Origin: an uncultured Sphingomonadaceae bacterium
GTDB taxonomy: Bacteria > Pseudomonadota > Alphaproteobacteria > Sphingomonadales > Sphingomonadaceae
DNA: 64,000 bases
Assembly: GCA_947497315.1 (NCBI GenBank)
Contig: CANMFX010000004.1
Location: 62,001 to 126,000 of the forward strand
Direction: 5' to 3'
Shown: positions 8,281 to 17,197 of the stretch, piece after piece
How the letters are laid out: each line of letters starts with the position of its first letter
Numbering within the stretch: the first letter of the stretch is position 1
Program-made: the position numbers and the translations under genes
The notes under the pieces: model-generated
Database searches by the model: none
The model's input: only the letters and a program-made list of their open reading frames with translations
What the model was told of the DNA's origin: nothing

Positions 8281-9300
8281 CTATCTCTTTTTCTTACAGT
8301 TTTTAATCTTAATTTCGGGGACGCTGGGGCCTGTCTTGCTTTCGATATATCGCCTGTTCCCGACAAAGGTGAAAGGCACTTTTCTTAGCTTTCCGCTCTT
8401 AACGTCGAAACTTGTGGCAGGCCTTCCCGGAGTAAATAACCAGCGAAACTGCGGTTTGTCGGACAGGTAAATGTCCGACGTTTGTTTCCAGCCTTGTATC
8501 TTTCCATTGTCAACATATGCGTAAAAATCCTTGAGGTCGTAACCGTGTAGTTCCACAATCATGTCGGCCCGCGCAGAGATATCATGCCAGCCCCATACCG
8601 TAATGCCGGAATTCCTGTTTCGACTCGTTCGTGCAAACACAGCTCTAATGGGAGACGTGCAGGTGTTTGTAATTCTATATTGATATTTACTCCGGACAGG
8701 TTTGGGCTGTTTTTGCGGAATTGCTCTGATTGGCGGTGCTGGCTGATATCCTTCTGTCCGTTGCGGAGGCTCAGAGGGTTCCAAGGGTTCCGGACTCTGG
8801 CGCGGATTATATGATTGATCTTCCAGATAGGCGTTTGATGAACAGCGCTGATATTGCTGAATGCAGTAACCGCGGGAATAGCATCTGTCTTGTGGTTTTG
8901 GGCAGCTTTGGCGAGTGTTTTTCAGATTTTGGCATTGACGTCGAGCTTGCTGTTGCTTCCATTCCACAACCCGCTGACGATTTCCGGAACTGATGGCGGG
9001 CCTCACCGTTTGATAGACCCTGTCGTAACATGCACGGTATTTCGTGTCCTGCCGGGCTTTGCACTGATTTTGCCGCCTGATTGCATTGTCATGATTGGCT
9101 TTGCAACGATCCGAATTGATCATGCAACTATCCTGAGTGATGCGGCACTGATTTTCGGCCTCTCCGATGGTTTGGAGCAGCATGGCGGGAATTACGGGTG
9201 ATGCCTTTACGTGGTTGCTTGATGATACTGGCAAGAAGATAGAAATAATTAAAAGCACGGCCGCAAAAAGCCCACCTGCGATATAGCTTTTGCTGCCCAT
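8281..9300 (-). CDS. exported Cys-rich protein with DUF1036-like C-terminus
   Basis: About 339 residues from ATG 9300, behind AGGGG. An N-terminal signal segment (YIAGGLFAAVLLIISIFLPV) precedes a ~115-residue region with about thirteen Cys (for example CRITQDSC, CKARQDTKYRAC, CYSRGYC), then a Pro-rich linker (PLEPSEPPQR). The C-terminal ~130 residues begin YQYRITNTCTSPIRAVFA and contain a WGWHDISA segment, reminiscent of DUF1036. Function unknown; the Cys pattern suggests a disulfide-bonded periplasmic or surface protein. The ATG at 9355-9357 lacks a ribosome binding site and would add residues before the signal. Confidence 0.65.
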   Translation of the reverse strand: MGSKSYIAGGLFAAVLLIISIFLPVSSSNHVKASPVIPAMLLQTIGEAENQCRITQDSCMINSDRCKANHDNAIRRQNQCKARQDTKYRACYDRVYQTVRPAISSGNRQRVVEWKQQQARRQCQNLKNTRQSCPKPQDRCYSRGYCIQQYQRCSSNAYLEDQSYNPRQSPEPLEPSEPPQRTEGYQPAPPIRAIPQKQPKPVRSKYQYRITNTCTSPIRAVFARTSRNRNSGITVWGWHDISARADMIVELHGYDLKDFYAYVDNGKIQGWKQTSDIYLSDKPQFRWLFTPGRPATSFDVKSGKLRKVPFTFVGNRRYIESKTGPSVPEIKIKNCKKKR

Positions 9301-9340
9301 GTTGCTTTTTCCCCTGTTACTAGCGCCTGCGACTATAATC

Positions 9341-10360
9341 CTAGAATTCAAAACCATGTGTTTTCAGTATTTCGGAAACCGGCTTGTTGTCCGCAAATTG
9401 CTTAACATATCCAGCATGTTGCGTCTTCGCTTCATCACATCCCGCCTTTTGCCAACTACTCGCCACCTGCTTGTCGCGTTCCGGATTACCGCTGGTTTCA
9501 CCAGCAAGATGACGGCAAATTTCAAGCCGTTCAAAATGCAGGACGAGCCCATAGGGCAATCGGTTCGACTTGCTGCCCAGCTTTGCCATATCGGCCACGA
9601 AAAATCCTTTAGGGCTTGCCGAATATTGACGCCCATCAGGGTTGGCGGTTCGCCATGCCGGATATTCAATGCGCTGGTGGGGGGCGGCCTTGATGCTTGT
9701 CACCGCGCTACCCTCGATAAAGGTAAAGATGATTTCTCCCCGCTTGCCAGAGGACCAGAACCCGCCGGTCAAATTCATCGCCACCCCGGGTTCTTTTATC
9801 GAGCTCAGCAGAAAAAAAAGATTGCCTTCTGCGTCGGCCGTCACCGTCACCCTGTAATTTTGATCAATACCGGCATATAAAATATCCTTGCCCATCAGGC
9901 AGTCGAGATTTGTGAAATTATACCGCGGAACATGCACGCTGGATAATGTTGCCATGGATATTTGGGCCGGATCGCCCAAGGCGCCCGGATTTATGAAATG
10001 CAGCTCAGCAACAATCTCATCACTTTCCGGCTCAATCAGCCTGTAACGTATCTGGCTGACCCCGGCATCCGGTTCGCTCAGTTTCAATTTGGTTGGAGCA
10101 ACCTGCTCCCCCTCTCTCAGCTCAAAAAAGTCAAGCGTGCCATCACCAGTATTCTTGAAGGCCATCAGATCATCATGATTTTCGCCGATGCACATGCTGT
10201 CAACTGATCTATATTCGGAAAAGTCATCTGCATTCGTCCGCATCATGTAGAAGCCGTTCTCTGTAGTCGGAAGGCTTTGGGCCAGAATCGGAACAGGTGC
10301 GAACAGGAAAGCTGCACTGATGATTGCGCTCGCTATGTTTCTTGCGACAAAAATACACAT
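9341..10360 (-). CDS. exported protein of unknown function
   Basis: 339 residues. The start at 10360 is firm: AGGAGGT stands 5 nt before the ATG. A Sec signal peptide (ARNIASAIISAAFLFAPVPILAQ) precedes a mature domain of alternating strands with few Cys. A segment GGFWSSGKRGEIIFTFIEGSAV is typical of beta-rich periplasmic proteins. I do not recognise a family. It runs in the same direction as the Cys-rich gene at 8281 with a 40-nt gap, so the two may be co-transcribed. Confidence 0.6.
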   Translation of the reverse strand: MCIFVARNIASAIISAAFLFAPVPILAQSLPTTENGFYMMRTNADDFSEYRSVDSMCIGENHDDLMAFKNTGDGTLDFFELREGEQVAPTKLKLSEPDAGVSQIRYRLIEPESDEIVAELHFINPGALGDPAQISMATLSSVHVPRYNFTNLDCLMGKDILYAGIDQNYRVTVTADAEGNLFFLLSSIKEPGVAMNLTGGFWSSGKRGEIIFTFIEGSAVTSIKAAPHQRIEYPAWRTANPDGRQYSASPKGFFVADMAKLGSKSNRLPYGLVLHFERLEICRHLAGETSGNPERDKQVASSWQKAGCDEAKTQHAGYVKQFADNKPVSEILKTHGFEF

Positions 10361-10462
10361 GTTACACCTCCTCACAGGAGTGTATCATAGGCCCTTTGGC
10401 ATCCGGGCTACATGGTGTGAACACACTATTATCTTCGGCCTGCCGACCCTCATCCCTGCGAA

Positions 10463-12496
10463 CTATTGCAAATCCAGGAATAATTGCGCGACTGTGCCTT
10501 TTCCCGGTACGCTACTGAGTTTCCAGACACTCCCGATTTGTTCCGTCAAATCACTCACAATCGACAGGCCCAGGCCCTTGCCATCGGGATTGCCGGCAGA
10601 AATTTCCTCGCCCCGCTGACTGCGCGTTTTCGCCGTTTTCAACTGTTCGGCCGTCATTCCGGGACCTGTGTCGTGAACTTCAAATATCAACTGCGTGTTC
10701 CGGCGACGAATGCCCACAACTATGCGCGCGCCGGGTGCATAGGCAATGGCGTTGGCGACCAGGTTGCTGAGTATCCGCAACACCGCAACAGAGTTTGCCG
10801 TCATTTGCGCGGAAGACGGAACGACTTTTAGTTGTATGTCGGCCGCTTCCGCCTCTTTTGCAAAGATCGTGGCTATAGCCTGAAGGATATGTGATGCGCT
10901 CATCAGCCGGTTCGGCGCTTCCGGTGCCTGGCGGCGGTCCTCGCTGGCCTGGTTCAAATTCTCTTCTACTAGCGATTCCATATACTGGAGCGACTGTTCG
11001 ATATGGTCGATTTCACTTTTGTCGGTTGTCTTTTTGTCCGACAGATTGTGTATCACGGACCGCAGAGAATGTAGCGGTTGGCGAAGATCATGCGTGGTAT
11101 TGGCGACCATCCGGTTGGAATTTTCAACCATCGCCTGTGCCAGTTCATATTTCTGCTCGAGCCCGGCCAGTCTTCCGGCAAGCTCCAAATTGCGTTCCGC
11201 CGATGCAGCCCGCTGAACCATCAGTTGTTCGCGCTCCTTGCGTAATTCCGAAACAACACTGACGCAAGCTACGCCCATCATGAAGGCATCAAAGATCATT
11301 GATGTCCGCATGGTATCCAGGGTTGCCGACCGGGTCACTTCAATATCCAGCCAATGAGCGGTAAAGGTAGTCAAAGACGCTACGACAATACCTGACCAGC
11401 CGATCACGAAAAAGAGCACCCTTCGACCCTTTGTCCGCAAGGCGGAAAGTCCGGCTGTCAGAAACAGCATCGCGCACAGGGTAATGCTGATCGTCATCAG
11501 TTGCTTGATCAGTTCACTATCAACAAAGACCGTCACAAGAACCATCAAAACTTGCAGCAGGATGATCCCCAGCAAAATTCGGTCATAAACGGGAAAATCG
11601 TCCCGGGTGTTCAGATAGCTGCGCGTAAACTGGGAGGCAAAAGCCGTCAGTGCCGCCGCCAGCGGAAGGGAAGCAAAAGCATTCCAGCGCGGCCAGTCTG
11701 GCCAGAGGAACTGAAACGCATATCCGTCGCGATGGAAAATATATATTAGGACGGCAGCGGCATAAAAGAAATAATATATAAATATCCGCGCCGGAGCAAA
11801 AATGGCCGCCGCTATACTGGCGATCAGGAACATGCCGATGATTCCGTAAAACCCGAAATTCAGGGCCATTTCCCGGTTGGATCTCGAGTTGAAACTGTTC
11901 AGCGTTTCAATCGACATGGGCAAGGCGGTTAGTCCGCTCGTGCGATACCGGACCCACAAGATGGACTGCTGACCTGCCTCAATGGAGAATGGCACGGCCA
12001 GTTGATGATAATCAATCGGGCGCGTTCGAAAGGGCATCTCGGTGTTTTGCCTCATCAAGCTTCGCGTCGACTCGCCCACCTGCTGAAAGACTTCAATCTC
12101 GCTGACAAAATTTGTTTCAATTGCAAGGATACGGGACAATTCCTCATTGCTGGCGTTATCCAGCTTCAGCCGCAGCCAGATCGCTCCTTTCTGGAATCCG
12201 AAATTAGGTTCTGATTTTGCGACCTGCCGGAAGCGAAATTCTCCCTGATCCTGTTGAAGCTGTGACAGCACCAACTTCTGTTCGGGGTCGAGCAAATAAC
12301 TGATATAGCTTGCAATTGCACGATTTGGATTATCCTGACGCAGTTCGACATAATCGGACGCATCCTCACTATTTACCGCAAATGCTGGTTTTTCGGCAAA
12401 AAAGATGGAAAGAAGGCAGACGGCAAGAATCTTGAGCGCAACAGGAAAAGCTTGCCGGCGGTTCGGGTCAGGGATGGGACATGGGGCAAAAAGCAT
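10463..12496 (-). CDS. 7TM-DISM sensor histidine kinase
   Basis: About 677 residues. Order: a signal helix (ALKILAVCLLSIFFAEKPAFA), a periplasmic 7TMR-DISMED2-like sandwich (~40-185), about seven membrane helices (~190-395), a coiled coil, a HisKA box with the phospho-acceptor in THDLRQPLHSLRSV, and an ATPase domain with N box SNLVANAIAYAP, G1 DTGPGM and G2 GKGLGLSIV. It senses an extracytoplasmic signal, perhaps a carbohydrate or envelope cue, and should phosphorylate the regulator at 12481. The ATG at 12496 has GAGG upstream. The two genes are divergent and their starts overlap by 16 bp. Confidence 0.88.
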   Translation of the reverse strand: MLFAPCPIPDPNRRQAFPVALKILAVCLLSIFFAEKPAFAVNSEDASDYVELRQDNPNRAIASYISYLLDPEQKLVLSQLQQDQGEFRFRQVAKSEPNFGFQKGAIWLRLKLDNASNEELSRILAIETNFVSEIEVFQQVGESTRSLMRQNTEMPFRTRPIDYHQLAVPFSIEAGQQSILWVRYRTSGLTALPMSIETLNSFNSRSNREMALNFGFYGIIGMFLIASIAAAIFAPARIFIYYFFYAAAVLIYIFHRDGYAFQFLWPDWPRWNAFASLPLAAALTAFASQFTRSYLNTRDDFPVYDRILLGIILLQVLMVLVTVFVDSELIKQLMTISITLCAMLFLTAGLSALRTKGRRVLFFVIGWSGIVVASLTTFTAHWLDIEVTRSATLDTMRTSMIFDAFMMGVACVSVVSELRKEREQLMVQRAASAERNLELAGRLAGLEQKYELAQAMVENSNRMVANTTHDLRQPLHSLRSVIHNLSDKKTTDKSEIDHIEQSLQYMESLVEENLNQASEDRRQAPEAPNRLMSASHILQAIATIFAKEAEAADIQLKVVPSSAQMTANSVAVLRILSNLVANAIAYAPGARIVVGIRRRNTQLIFEVHDTGPGMTAEQLKTAKTRSQRGEEISAGNPDGKGLGLSIVSDLTEQIGSVWKLSSVPGKGTVAQLFLDLQ

Positions 12497-13119
12497 ATTC
12501 AATCATCCTCGTGGATGACCATGACGTGGTCCGTCAGGGAATCAAGATGCTTCTCGAAAATCACGGTAGCTTCGATGTCGTCGCTGAGTGCGCAGATGGA
12601 GGTGCGGGCCTGGAGAGAGTGAAGCAACTTTCTCCAGACATTGTCCTTCTGGATATCTCCATGCCCGACGTGACGGGTATCGAAATTCTGGAGGAAGTGC
12701 GTCGATGGTGTCCGGACACGCGAATCGCCATTCTCACGGGCCTGACATCGCGCAAGTTGCTGGCCCAGGCCTGGGAGGATGGTGTCGACGGAATTTTTCT
12801 GAAAACATCCAATTCCGCCAATCTTGCCCACGAACTTAAACTGGTTTGCGAAGGCAATCGGCGACTGCCCCCGGAAGTCGCCGATCTACTGACCGAGGAG
12901 AAAGAGCAGGAAAAACTTACGCAGCGGGAATCCCAGATACTTTTCGCCATCGCGCGCGGCGAAACCAACGGGACGATTGCCGAAAGGCTGGGTATCAGCG
13001 CGAATACGGTCGATAACCACCGGTCCAACATCATGCGGAAGCTGGGTGCCCATTCCGTCGCTGAGTTGCTGGCACTGGCTTTGCGGGAAGGGTTACTGGA
13101 CAGCGCAAAGCAGACTTGA
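12481..13119 (+). CDS. NarL/FixJ-family response regulator
   Basis: 212 residues. The receiver domain has the acidic pair D12 D13, phospho-acceptor D58 in VLLDISMP and K107 in FLKTS. A LuxR-type helix-turn-helix follows (LTQRESQILFAIARGETNGTIAERLGISANTVDNHRSNIMRKLG). It is the natural partner of the divergent histidine kinase. Their 16-bp head-to-head overlap means the kinase transcript must start within this gene's coding region, an arrangement compatible with mutual interference. Targets may be the exported-protein genes around it. Confidence 0.9.
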   Translation: MGQKAYSIILVDDHDVVRQGIKMLLENHGSFDVVAECADGGAGLERVKQLSPDIVLLDISMPDVTGIEILEEVRRWCPDTRIAILTGLTSRKLLAQAWEDGVDGIFLKTSNSANLAHELKLVCEGNRRLPPEVADLLTEEKEQEKLTQRESQILFAIARGETNGTIAERLGISANTVDNHRSNIMRKLGAHSVAELLALALREGLLDSAKQT

Positions 13120-13152
13120 TTTTTCGCCATCCCTCTACCCAATCGATTCTGC

Positions 13153-13965
13153 CTAGTTAAAGTTAAACGTGTTTTCTGCTCCCGGAGACAGGTTAAATTC
13201 AAACGTCTCTGCTAACCGCTCGTCGCGTTTGGTGCAGGCCATCCGGTCGGCATTCAGATGATCAAAATCTGAACGGTTTATGCAAAATGCGTAATCTCCT
13301 TTGCCCCAGTTTATGTTGTCCGATGTCGCGTGCAGATAGACCGTGTCCTCATAGGGATCACCGTTGCGATAATGCGGAAACTCGATGCGTTTACATTGTC
13401 CGCGTGCCAGTCTGACCCAGCCTTGAGCACGCCAGTTTTTCGGACGCTTCCGTTCACCCCAATCGTGCCATACCCAGGCGGCATAAATGGTATCGGTGCG
13501 AGAGCGGTTGCACATTCTAAGCGCAGTATATTCCGCCTTTCCTCTGCCATAGCCGGTGGACGGCGGTGCGGCTGGCGGTTGGCGCGGGGCCTCTGTACGC
13601 CGCGCCACATCCCGGCCACAATGCAGGGTTCTCCCATGCAAGTGGTACTGTGAAGTTCCACGGAACTTGCGACAGGCTTCTGCATAGCCAAGAGGTTTGA
13701 AATGGGCCGGAGTGATTATGTTAAAGCCCACTTTCTGTGGAATGTAGCATCCCCATTTTTTCCTTTTCGGATCCCATTTTGCGCGAATTTTCGCTCGCAA
13801 TCCTTTTAACAAACCGTTCCGATATTTGCCGTCACAGAAATTCGACAGATTAATCGATGAGCCCCCAGCCTTGGCGGGTTCAGGAAGCAAAATCCCTGAC
13901 ATCCCCAGGCATATTGAAAACATCAGCGCACCTGGCGCGGTACGGCGGAGAAATGGGACAATCAT
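13153..13965 (-). CDS. exported two-domain protein with DUF1036-like C-terminus
   Basis: 270 residues. A signal peptide (LMFSICLGMSGILLPEPAKAG) is followed by a ~75-residue domain (CDGKYRNGLLKGLRAK ... GCYIPQKVGFN ... YHLHGRTLHCGRD) that is also found in the neighbour at 13962. A Pro-rich linker leads to a DUF1036-like domain (LRMCNRSRTDTIYAAWVWHD ... GWVRLARGQCKRIEFP ... ICAINR-type FCINRSDF). The start ATG overlaps the stop of the upstream gene (ATGA), so the two are translationally coupled. Function unknown; it is probably a periplasmic or secreted binding protein. Confidence 0.7.
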   Translation of the reverse strand: MIVPFLRRTAPGALMFSICLGMSGILLPEPAKAGGSSINLSNFCDGKYRNGLLKGLRAKIRAKWDPKRKKWGCYIPQKVGFNIITPAHFKPLGYAEACRKFRGTSQYHLHGRTLHCGRDVARRTEAPRQPPAAPPSTGYGRGKAEYTALRMCNRSRTDTIYAAWVWHDWGERKRPKNWRAQGWVRLARGQCKRIEFPHYRNGDPYEDTVYLHATSDNINWGKGDYAFCINRSDFDHLNADRMACTKRDERLAETFEFNLSPGAENTFNFN

Positions 13966-14321
13966 CTGTGATCATTCCGGCCGCAGGCGACCCGGCCCTC
14001 TCCGTGCCAGTGGAAACCCGACCGGCCCGTCGTGAAGTGACACAGTTCATTCAGGTTGATCCAGAAAGTCCGGCCTTTGACCGATGTATTGAACCCCATT
14101 GAGTCCGCTTCTCGGCATTCCATCCGCTTTGTCCGACTGTTATAGCCGTAGCTCCACCGCGGCTTGACCCCTTTCAAGGCGCCGGTCCGATATTTCGCCT
14201 CGCAATAGGCGCGATACTGGGGCGTGGCTCCACTGGCTTGTGCCGGAGCGCTCCAGACGGATACCATTATCGGGGCTGTCAGAAGGGTAGCAGCGGAAAC
14301 GGTTTTGATAATGCTGGTCAT
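13962..14321 (-). CDS. small exported protein, single-domain paralogue of its neighbour
   Basis: About 119 residues from the second of two close ATGs (14321), which sits 7 nt behind AGGGAG. A signal peptide (TAPIMVSVWSAPAQAS) precedes one domain, CEAKYRTGALKGVKPRW ... ECREADSMGFN ... FHWHGEGRVACGRN. It has the same Cys, KYR-G-LKG, GFN, H-HG and CGR positions as the N-terminal domain at 13153. It looks like a tandem duplication in which only one copy gained or kept the DUF1036-like part. Confidence 0.65.
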   Translation of the reverse strand: MTSIIKTVSAATLLTAPIMVSVWSAPAQASGATPQYRAYCEAKYRTGALKGVKPRWSYGYNSRTKRMECREADSMGFNTSVKGRTFWINLNELCHFTTGRSGFHWHGEGRVACGRNDHR

Positions 14322-14359
14322 GTTCATTCTCCCTCGGCAGATCGGCCGGATAAGTGCTT

Positions 14360-15712
14360 CTATTTGCACTTCCGCTTGTTGAGCCCGAAGATCGTGGAAA
14401 AGCCCTTGCAGGTCGACTTGCCGATATTGCTCGCAGTCTTTCCGACCTGTTTTGTGCCATGATTGACCTGCTTGGCCGCATAGTTGGGATCAGTCATGAA
14501 CCGGGCGCCGTCTCGCGTGGTTTTCACAGCGGTTTCACCGACATATTGCACTGCGCCAACGCCAGTTCGGGCAACACCTGTCACGGCGCGATTCACGTTG
14601 CCCGGGATTTTTCGCGGGTCGCGGATGGACTCGCCAACACCGCGTGTTGCGCCATAGAGATTCTGTCCGAACCGCTCTGTAGCTCGCCCCGCGGCAATGA
14701 TAGGGTCACCGCCATTGGCGAAGGTTTGCGCCTGACCGAAAGTCATGTCGACGCCATATTCGCCAATTCCAGTGCTGTGCCCACCAAAGGCCTCTGTACC
14801 CATATCGATGGCCGAAACCCTGTTCGACAGAGATGTCGCGGCGTAGCCAGTTCTTGCGGTGGACTTTATCCGGCTTGTCCTGCTCATATTGCGCGCGCCC
14901 TGACCGCGGACTGGCGCTCTGCCCGCACCCGGATAGCCATTGTTGCGATAGCCTGCAAGCGGTTGGTAGTGACGGGTGCCAGCGGTTGTTCCCGTTGCCA
15001 CTGGACGGAAGCCATTGCGCTGTCCACGCGTAACCTGTGCCTGGCGTCCGTGCTGCTGCAAATCCCGGCGCTCGTTTGGTGTTAAATCGTATTCGTCCCG
15101 GATTTGATGCCCCGGCCGGGCCCGACGGGCATTATAGCCGCGCTGATCCAGTTCCTGCAGATTGCCGGTTCCGGCCAGTCGGCCAACATGTTCGCGATAA
15201 GCTGCACCCTGGAAATCCGTGCCGCGCGGCGTGCGTCCCCGGCCACGCTGGTGGCGTGTAGTGCTGCGTTGTGCAGAAGGATGACCGTTATTCTGATACC
15301 CCTGTCTTGCGCCGCGTGCGACTTGTGCATTGCGGCCCCGACGATCCAATTGTTGTCGCTCGATCGGCGTAAGGTCATTCACATCATTAGTCTGCTGTCC
15401 CGGCCGAGCACGACGGGCATCATAGCCCCGCTGCTCGAGCTCCTGAAGGTCGCTATTGGCCGCCAGATCACCGACATGCCGGCGATAATCCGGACCATTG
15501 AAATCGGGATCGGCCGTCCGCCAGGCATTCCGTCTCTGATCTCGCGCCTGATTGCCGCGCTGTTCCAATTTGCGCGTTTCGCTGCTATTCTTTTCGAACA
15601 GCGCGTTAAAACCTTCTGCCTGCGCCAGCGCCGGCTGAACCCCGGCAAAGCTGGTAACTGCTAACGCCGCTGCTGTCAGTGACAATCCGGAATGCAATCT
15701 GATCTTTCTCAT
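14360..15712 (-). CDS. exported protein with tandem ~75-residue Arg-rich repeats
   Basis: 450 residues, ATG 15712 behind GGGGAGA. The signal peptide ends in VQPALAQ. Two repeats are plain: YRRHVGDLAANSDLQELEQR ... DLTPIERQQLDRRGRNAQV and YREHVGRLAGTGNLQELDQR ... DLTPNERRDLQQHGRQAQV, each with RGY-ARRARPG between. The remaining half is Gly/Arg-rich, then has hydrophobic helices (VGAVQYVGETAV) and ends with Cys-Lys. Strongly basic; could bind an acidic envelope polymer or nucleic acid, but I do not know the family. Confidence 0.6.
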   Translation of the reverse strand: MRKIRLHSGLSLTAAALAVTSFAGVQPALAQAEGFNALFEKNSSETRKLEQRGNQARDQRRNAWRTADPDFNGPDYRRHVGDLAANSDLQELEQRGYDARRARPGQQTNDVNDLTPIERQQLDRRGRNAQVARGARQGYQNNGHPSAQRSTTRHQRGRGRTPRGTDFQGAAYREHVGRLAGTGNLQELDQRGYNARRARPGHQIRDEYDLTPNERRDLQQHGRQAQVTRGQRNGFRPVATGTTAGTRHYQPLAGYRNNGYPGAGRAPVRGQGARNMSRTSRIKSTARTGYAATSLSNRVSAIDMGTEAFGGHSTGIGEYGVDMTFGQAQTFANGGDPIIAAGRATERFGQNLYGATRGVGESIRDPRKIPGNVNRAVTGVARTGVGAVQYVGETAVKTTRDGARFMTDPNYAAKQVNHGTKQVGKTASNIGKSTCKGFSTIFGLNKRKCK

Positions 15713-15820
15713 GCTCGTTCTCCCCGTGTCTGGCGATGGAACGATCATGTGGAAAAGTGGCCCAAAAACCCATAGTGGAATCACACCATATTCGCCGAAA
15801 ATCGTTCATCTGCAGTTCAT

Positions 15821-15839
15821 TGGTTTTTTGAAAAAACCA
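15821..15839. repeat. 19-bp near-perfect palindrome
   Basis: TGGTTTTTT / AAAAAACCA around one G, lying between the 3' end of the lipoprotein gene and the start of the Arg-rich repeat gene. The one-base centre argues against a terminator. It may be an operator for the gene at 15712. Confidence 0.35.
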
Positions 15840-15892
15840 CTTCTATACAGTGGCTTGTGCTTGTCTTCGTCCAGAAGTCATCAGCCAGATGC

Positions 15893-16570
15893 TCAGCAGT
15901 CCACACCGCCGGTTTTCACTTTGCCGGAATATCCGGACTTGCGGTCAAACCGTTTCTCGATGGCTCGCATGAAACGCGGCATTAATGATGGAATACTGCC
16001 ACATGATCCGCTGCTTTTCAGACGTAACTCATATACCGGAGTGGTCTTGGAAGTAGTGTTCTTTGGCAGGATATCAATATGCACAAACCGGGAATAGACG
16101 GTCCTGCTCCTTACCTCCTGCGTATATCCGGTAATCCCGTATGTTGGATCTGTGCCGCGTACGGTGCTGTTGATCACCTGCTGTCCGGGATTGCTATCAT
16201 CCACCACAGTCGAAGTGGTCTGACTATTATAGGTCGTACCCCATTGCGGGACGTTATAGGTGTAGGTAACGGGACGGCCATCATCGATGCCGTAATCCAG
16301 GTAGGCGATATAATCTGCCGGTTGGCCAGGATCGACCACCCTCAACCCGGCTTCCCGCATGATCGCAGTCAAGCGCTGCGCATAGCTGCGGAACTCCAGT
16401 GACCTGTCCAGTTCCGGCCGCCATGAGACTACCGAAAAGGTGGCGGACGCCGGAACGGAATCCAGCGTGTGAAATTGCGAGACATTGCTTTTGACGGGCC
16501 CGCTGCCGCCGAGACAGGAAGAAAGGGTCAAACTCGTGGCGGCAAGTAGCAGCAGGGTTTGCGGTCGCAT
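15893..16570 (-). CDS. DUF4136-like lipoprotein
   Basis: 225 residues with a lipobox (LSSC, Cys19) after a short hydrophobic signal. The body has a WRPELDRSLEFRSYAQRLTA segment, then VVDPGQPADYIAYLDYGID, a Tyr/Thr-rich stretch, and the C-terminal ELRLKSSGSCGSIPSLMPRFMRAI. This follows the DUF4136 pattern. Such proteins are outer-membrane or periplasmic lipoproteins of uncertain role. CAGGAG precedes the ATG. It is the first gene of the minus-strand block of exported proteins. Confidence 0.75.
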   Translation of the reverse strand: MRPQTLLLLAATSLTLSSCLGGSGPVKSNVSQFHTLDSVPASATFSVVSWRPELDRSLEFRSYAQRLTAIMREAGLRVVDPGQPADYIAYLDYGIDDGRPVTYTYNVPQWGTTYNSQTTSTVVDDSNPGQQVINSTVRGTDPTYGITGYTQEVRSRTVYSRFVHIDILPKNTTSKTTPVYELRLKSSGSCGSIPSLMPRFMRAIEKRFDRKSGYSGKVKTGGVDC

Positions 16571-16727
16571 ATCGGGTCTCCTGAATTGATGTGCCGCTGG
16601 TTCTAGGATCAGTCAAACAACCACGGAATAGTGCGATCACACCATTTGGTGGCTACCGGAAATTGGTTAGGTCAGGAGCATTATTGCAGACCTTTAGTCT
16701 CATCGAAGGAGTGATCTGATTCCACTT

Positions 16728-17123
16728 TTGAAACAAACTATCGGAGGATTCGCGATCGTGCTGGCCAGTTTCGCCAGCCTTCTGCCTGCACAATCGAAGG
16801 ACGGCCTGGCTCCAGTCTTCCGCACGGACCGGAGTCCCACAACATATTTATGTGACGACAGTTTCCGCCTTCAGGTCTCATGGATGTCCATTGATGCCAA
16901 CCAGCTTATTTCCATCACGCTTCCGTCTCGTCGAAGCCCTCAAAAAAGCCGGACACTACTCCTGCCCTTGTCCCAAAGCGGTAGCGGCGTGCGCTATGCC
17001 ACTGACCTTGCCAGTTTTCACATAAAAGGCGACCAAGCTGCTTTTACATCGATAGAGACCGCCCTTTCCGATGAGGTCCGTTTGCCAAACTGCAGGACAT
17101 CCCATCGAGCATTGGCAAGATAA
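16728..17123 (+). CDS. MliC-like lysozyme inhibitor
   Basis: About 131 residues. A signal peptide (GFAIVLASFASLLPAQS) precedes a MliC-type domain: YLCDDSFRLQVSW with the conserved first Cys, then the hallmark SQSGSGVRYATDLASF and IKGDQAAFTSI, and a second Cys near the end. Such proteins block c-type lysozyme in the periplasm. No ATG is available. A TTG at 16728 is in frame, and an in-frame ATT at 16719 stands 7 nt behind AAGGAG, so the true start is uncertain. Confidence 0.6.
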   Translation: MKQTIGGFAIVLASFASLLPAQSKDGLAPVFRTDRSPTTYLCDDSFRLQVSWMSIDANQLISITLPSRRSPQKSRTLLLPLSQSGSGVRYATDLASFHIKGDQAAFTSIETALSDEVRLPNCRTSHRALAR

Positions 17124-17149
17124 TTGTGAGGCTATGTTTGAGAAGTACC

Positions 17150-17182
17150 AATGTCCGCTTTGAGCCCAAAAAGCGGACGTTA
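17150..17182. repeat. dispersed palindrome, loop type B
   Basis: AATGTCCGCTTT-gagccca-AAAAGCGGACGTTA, in the gap between MliC-like and SnoaL genes that end toward each other. Arms intact. Confidence 0.7.
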
Positions 17183-17197
17183 TCCCGCTTGCGAGTG

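Noticed and set aside
14354-15085. 243-codon plus-strand frame across the Arg-rich repeat gene
   Set aside because: Shadow of the repeat gene's high GC third positions.
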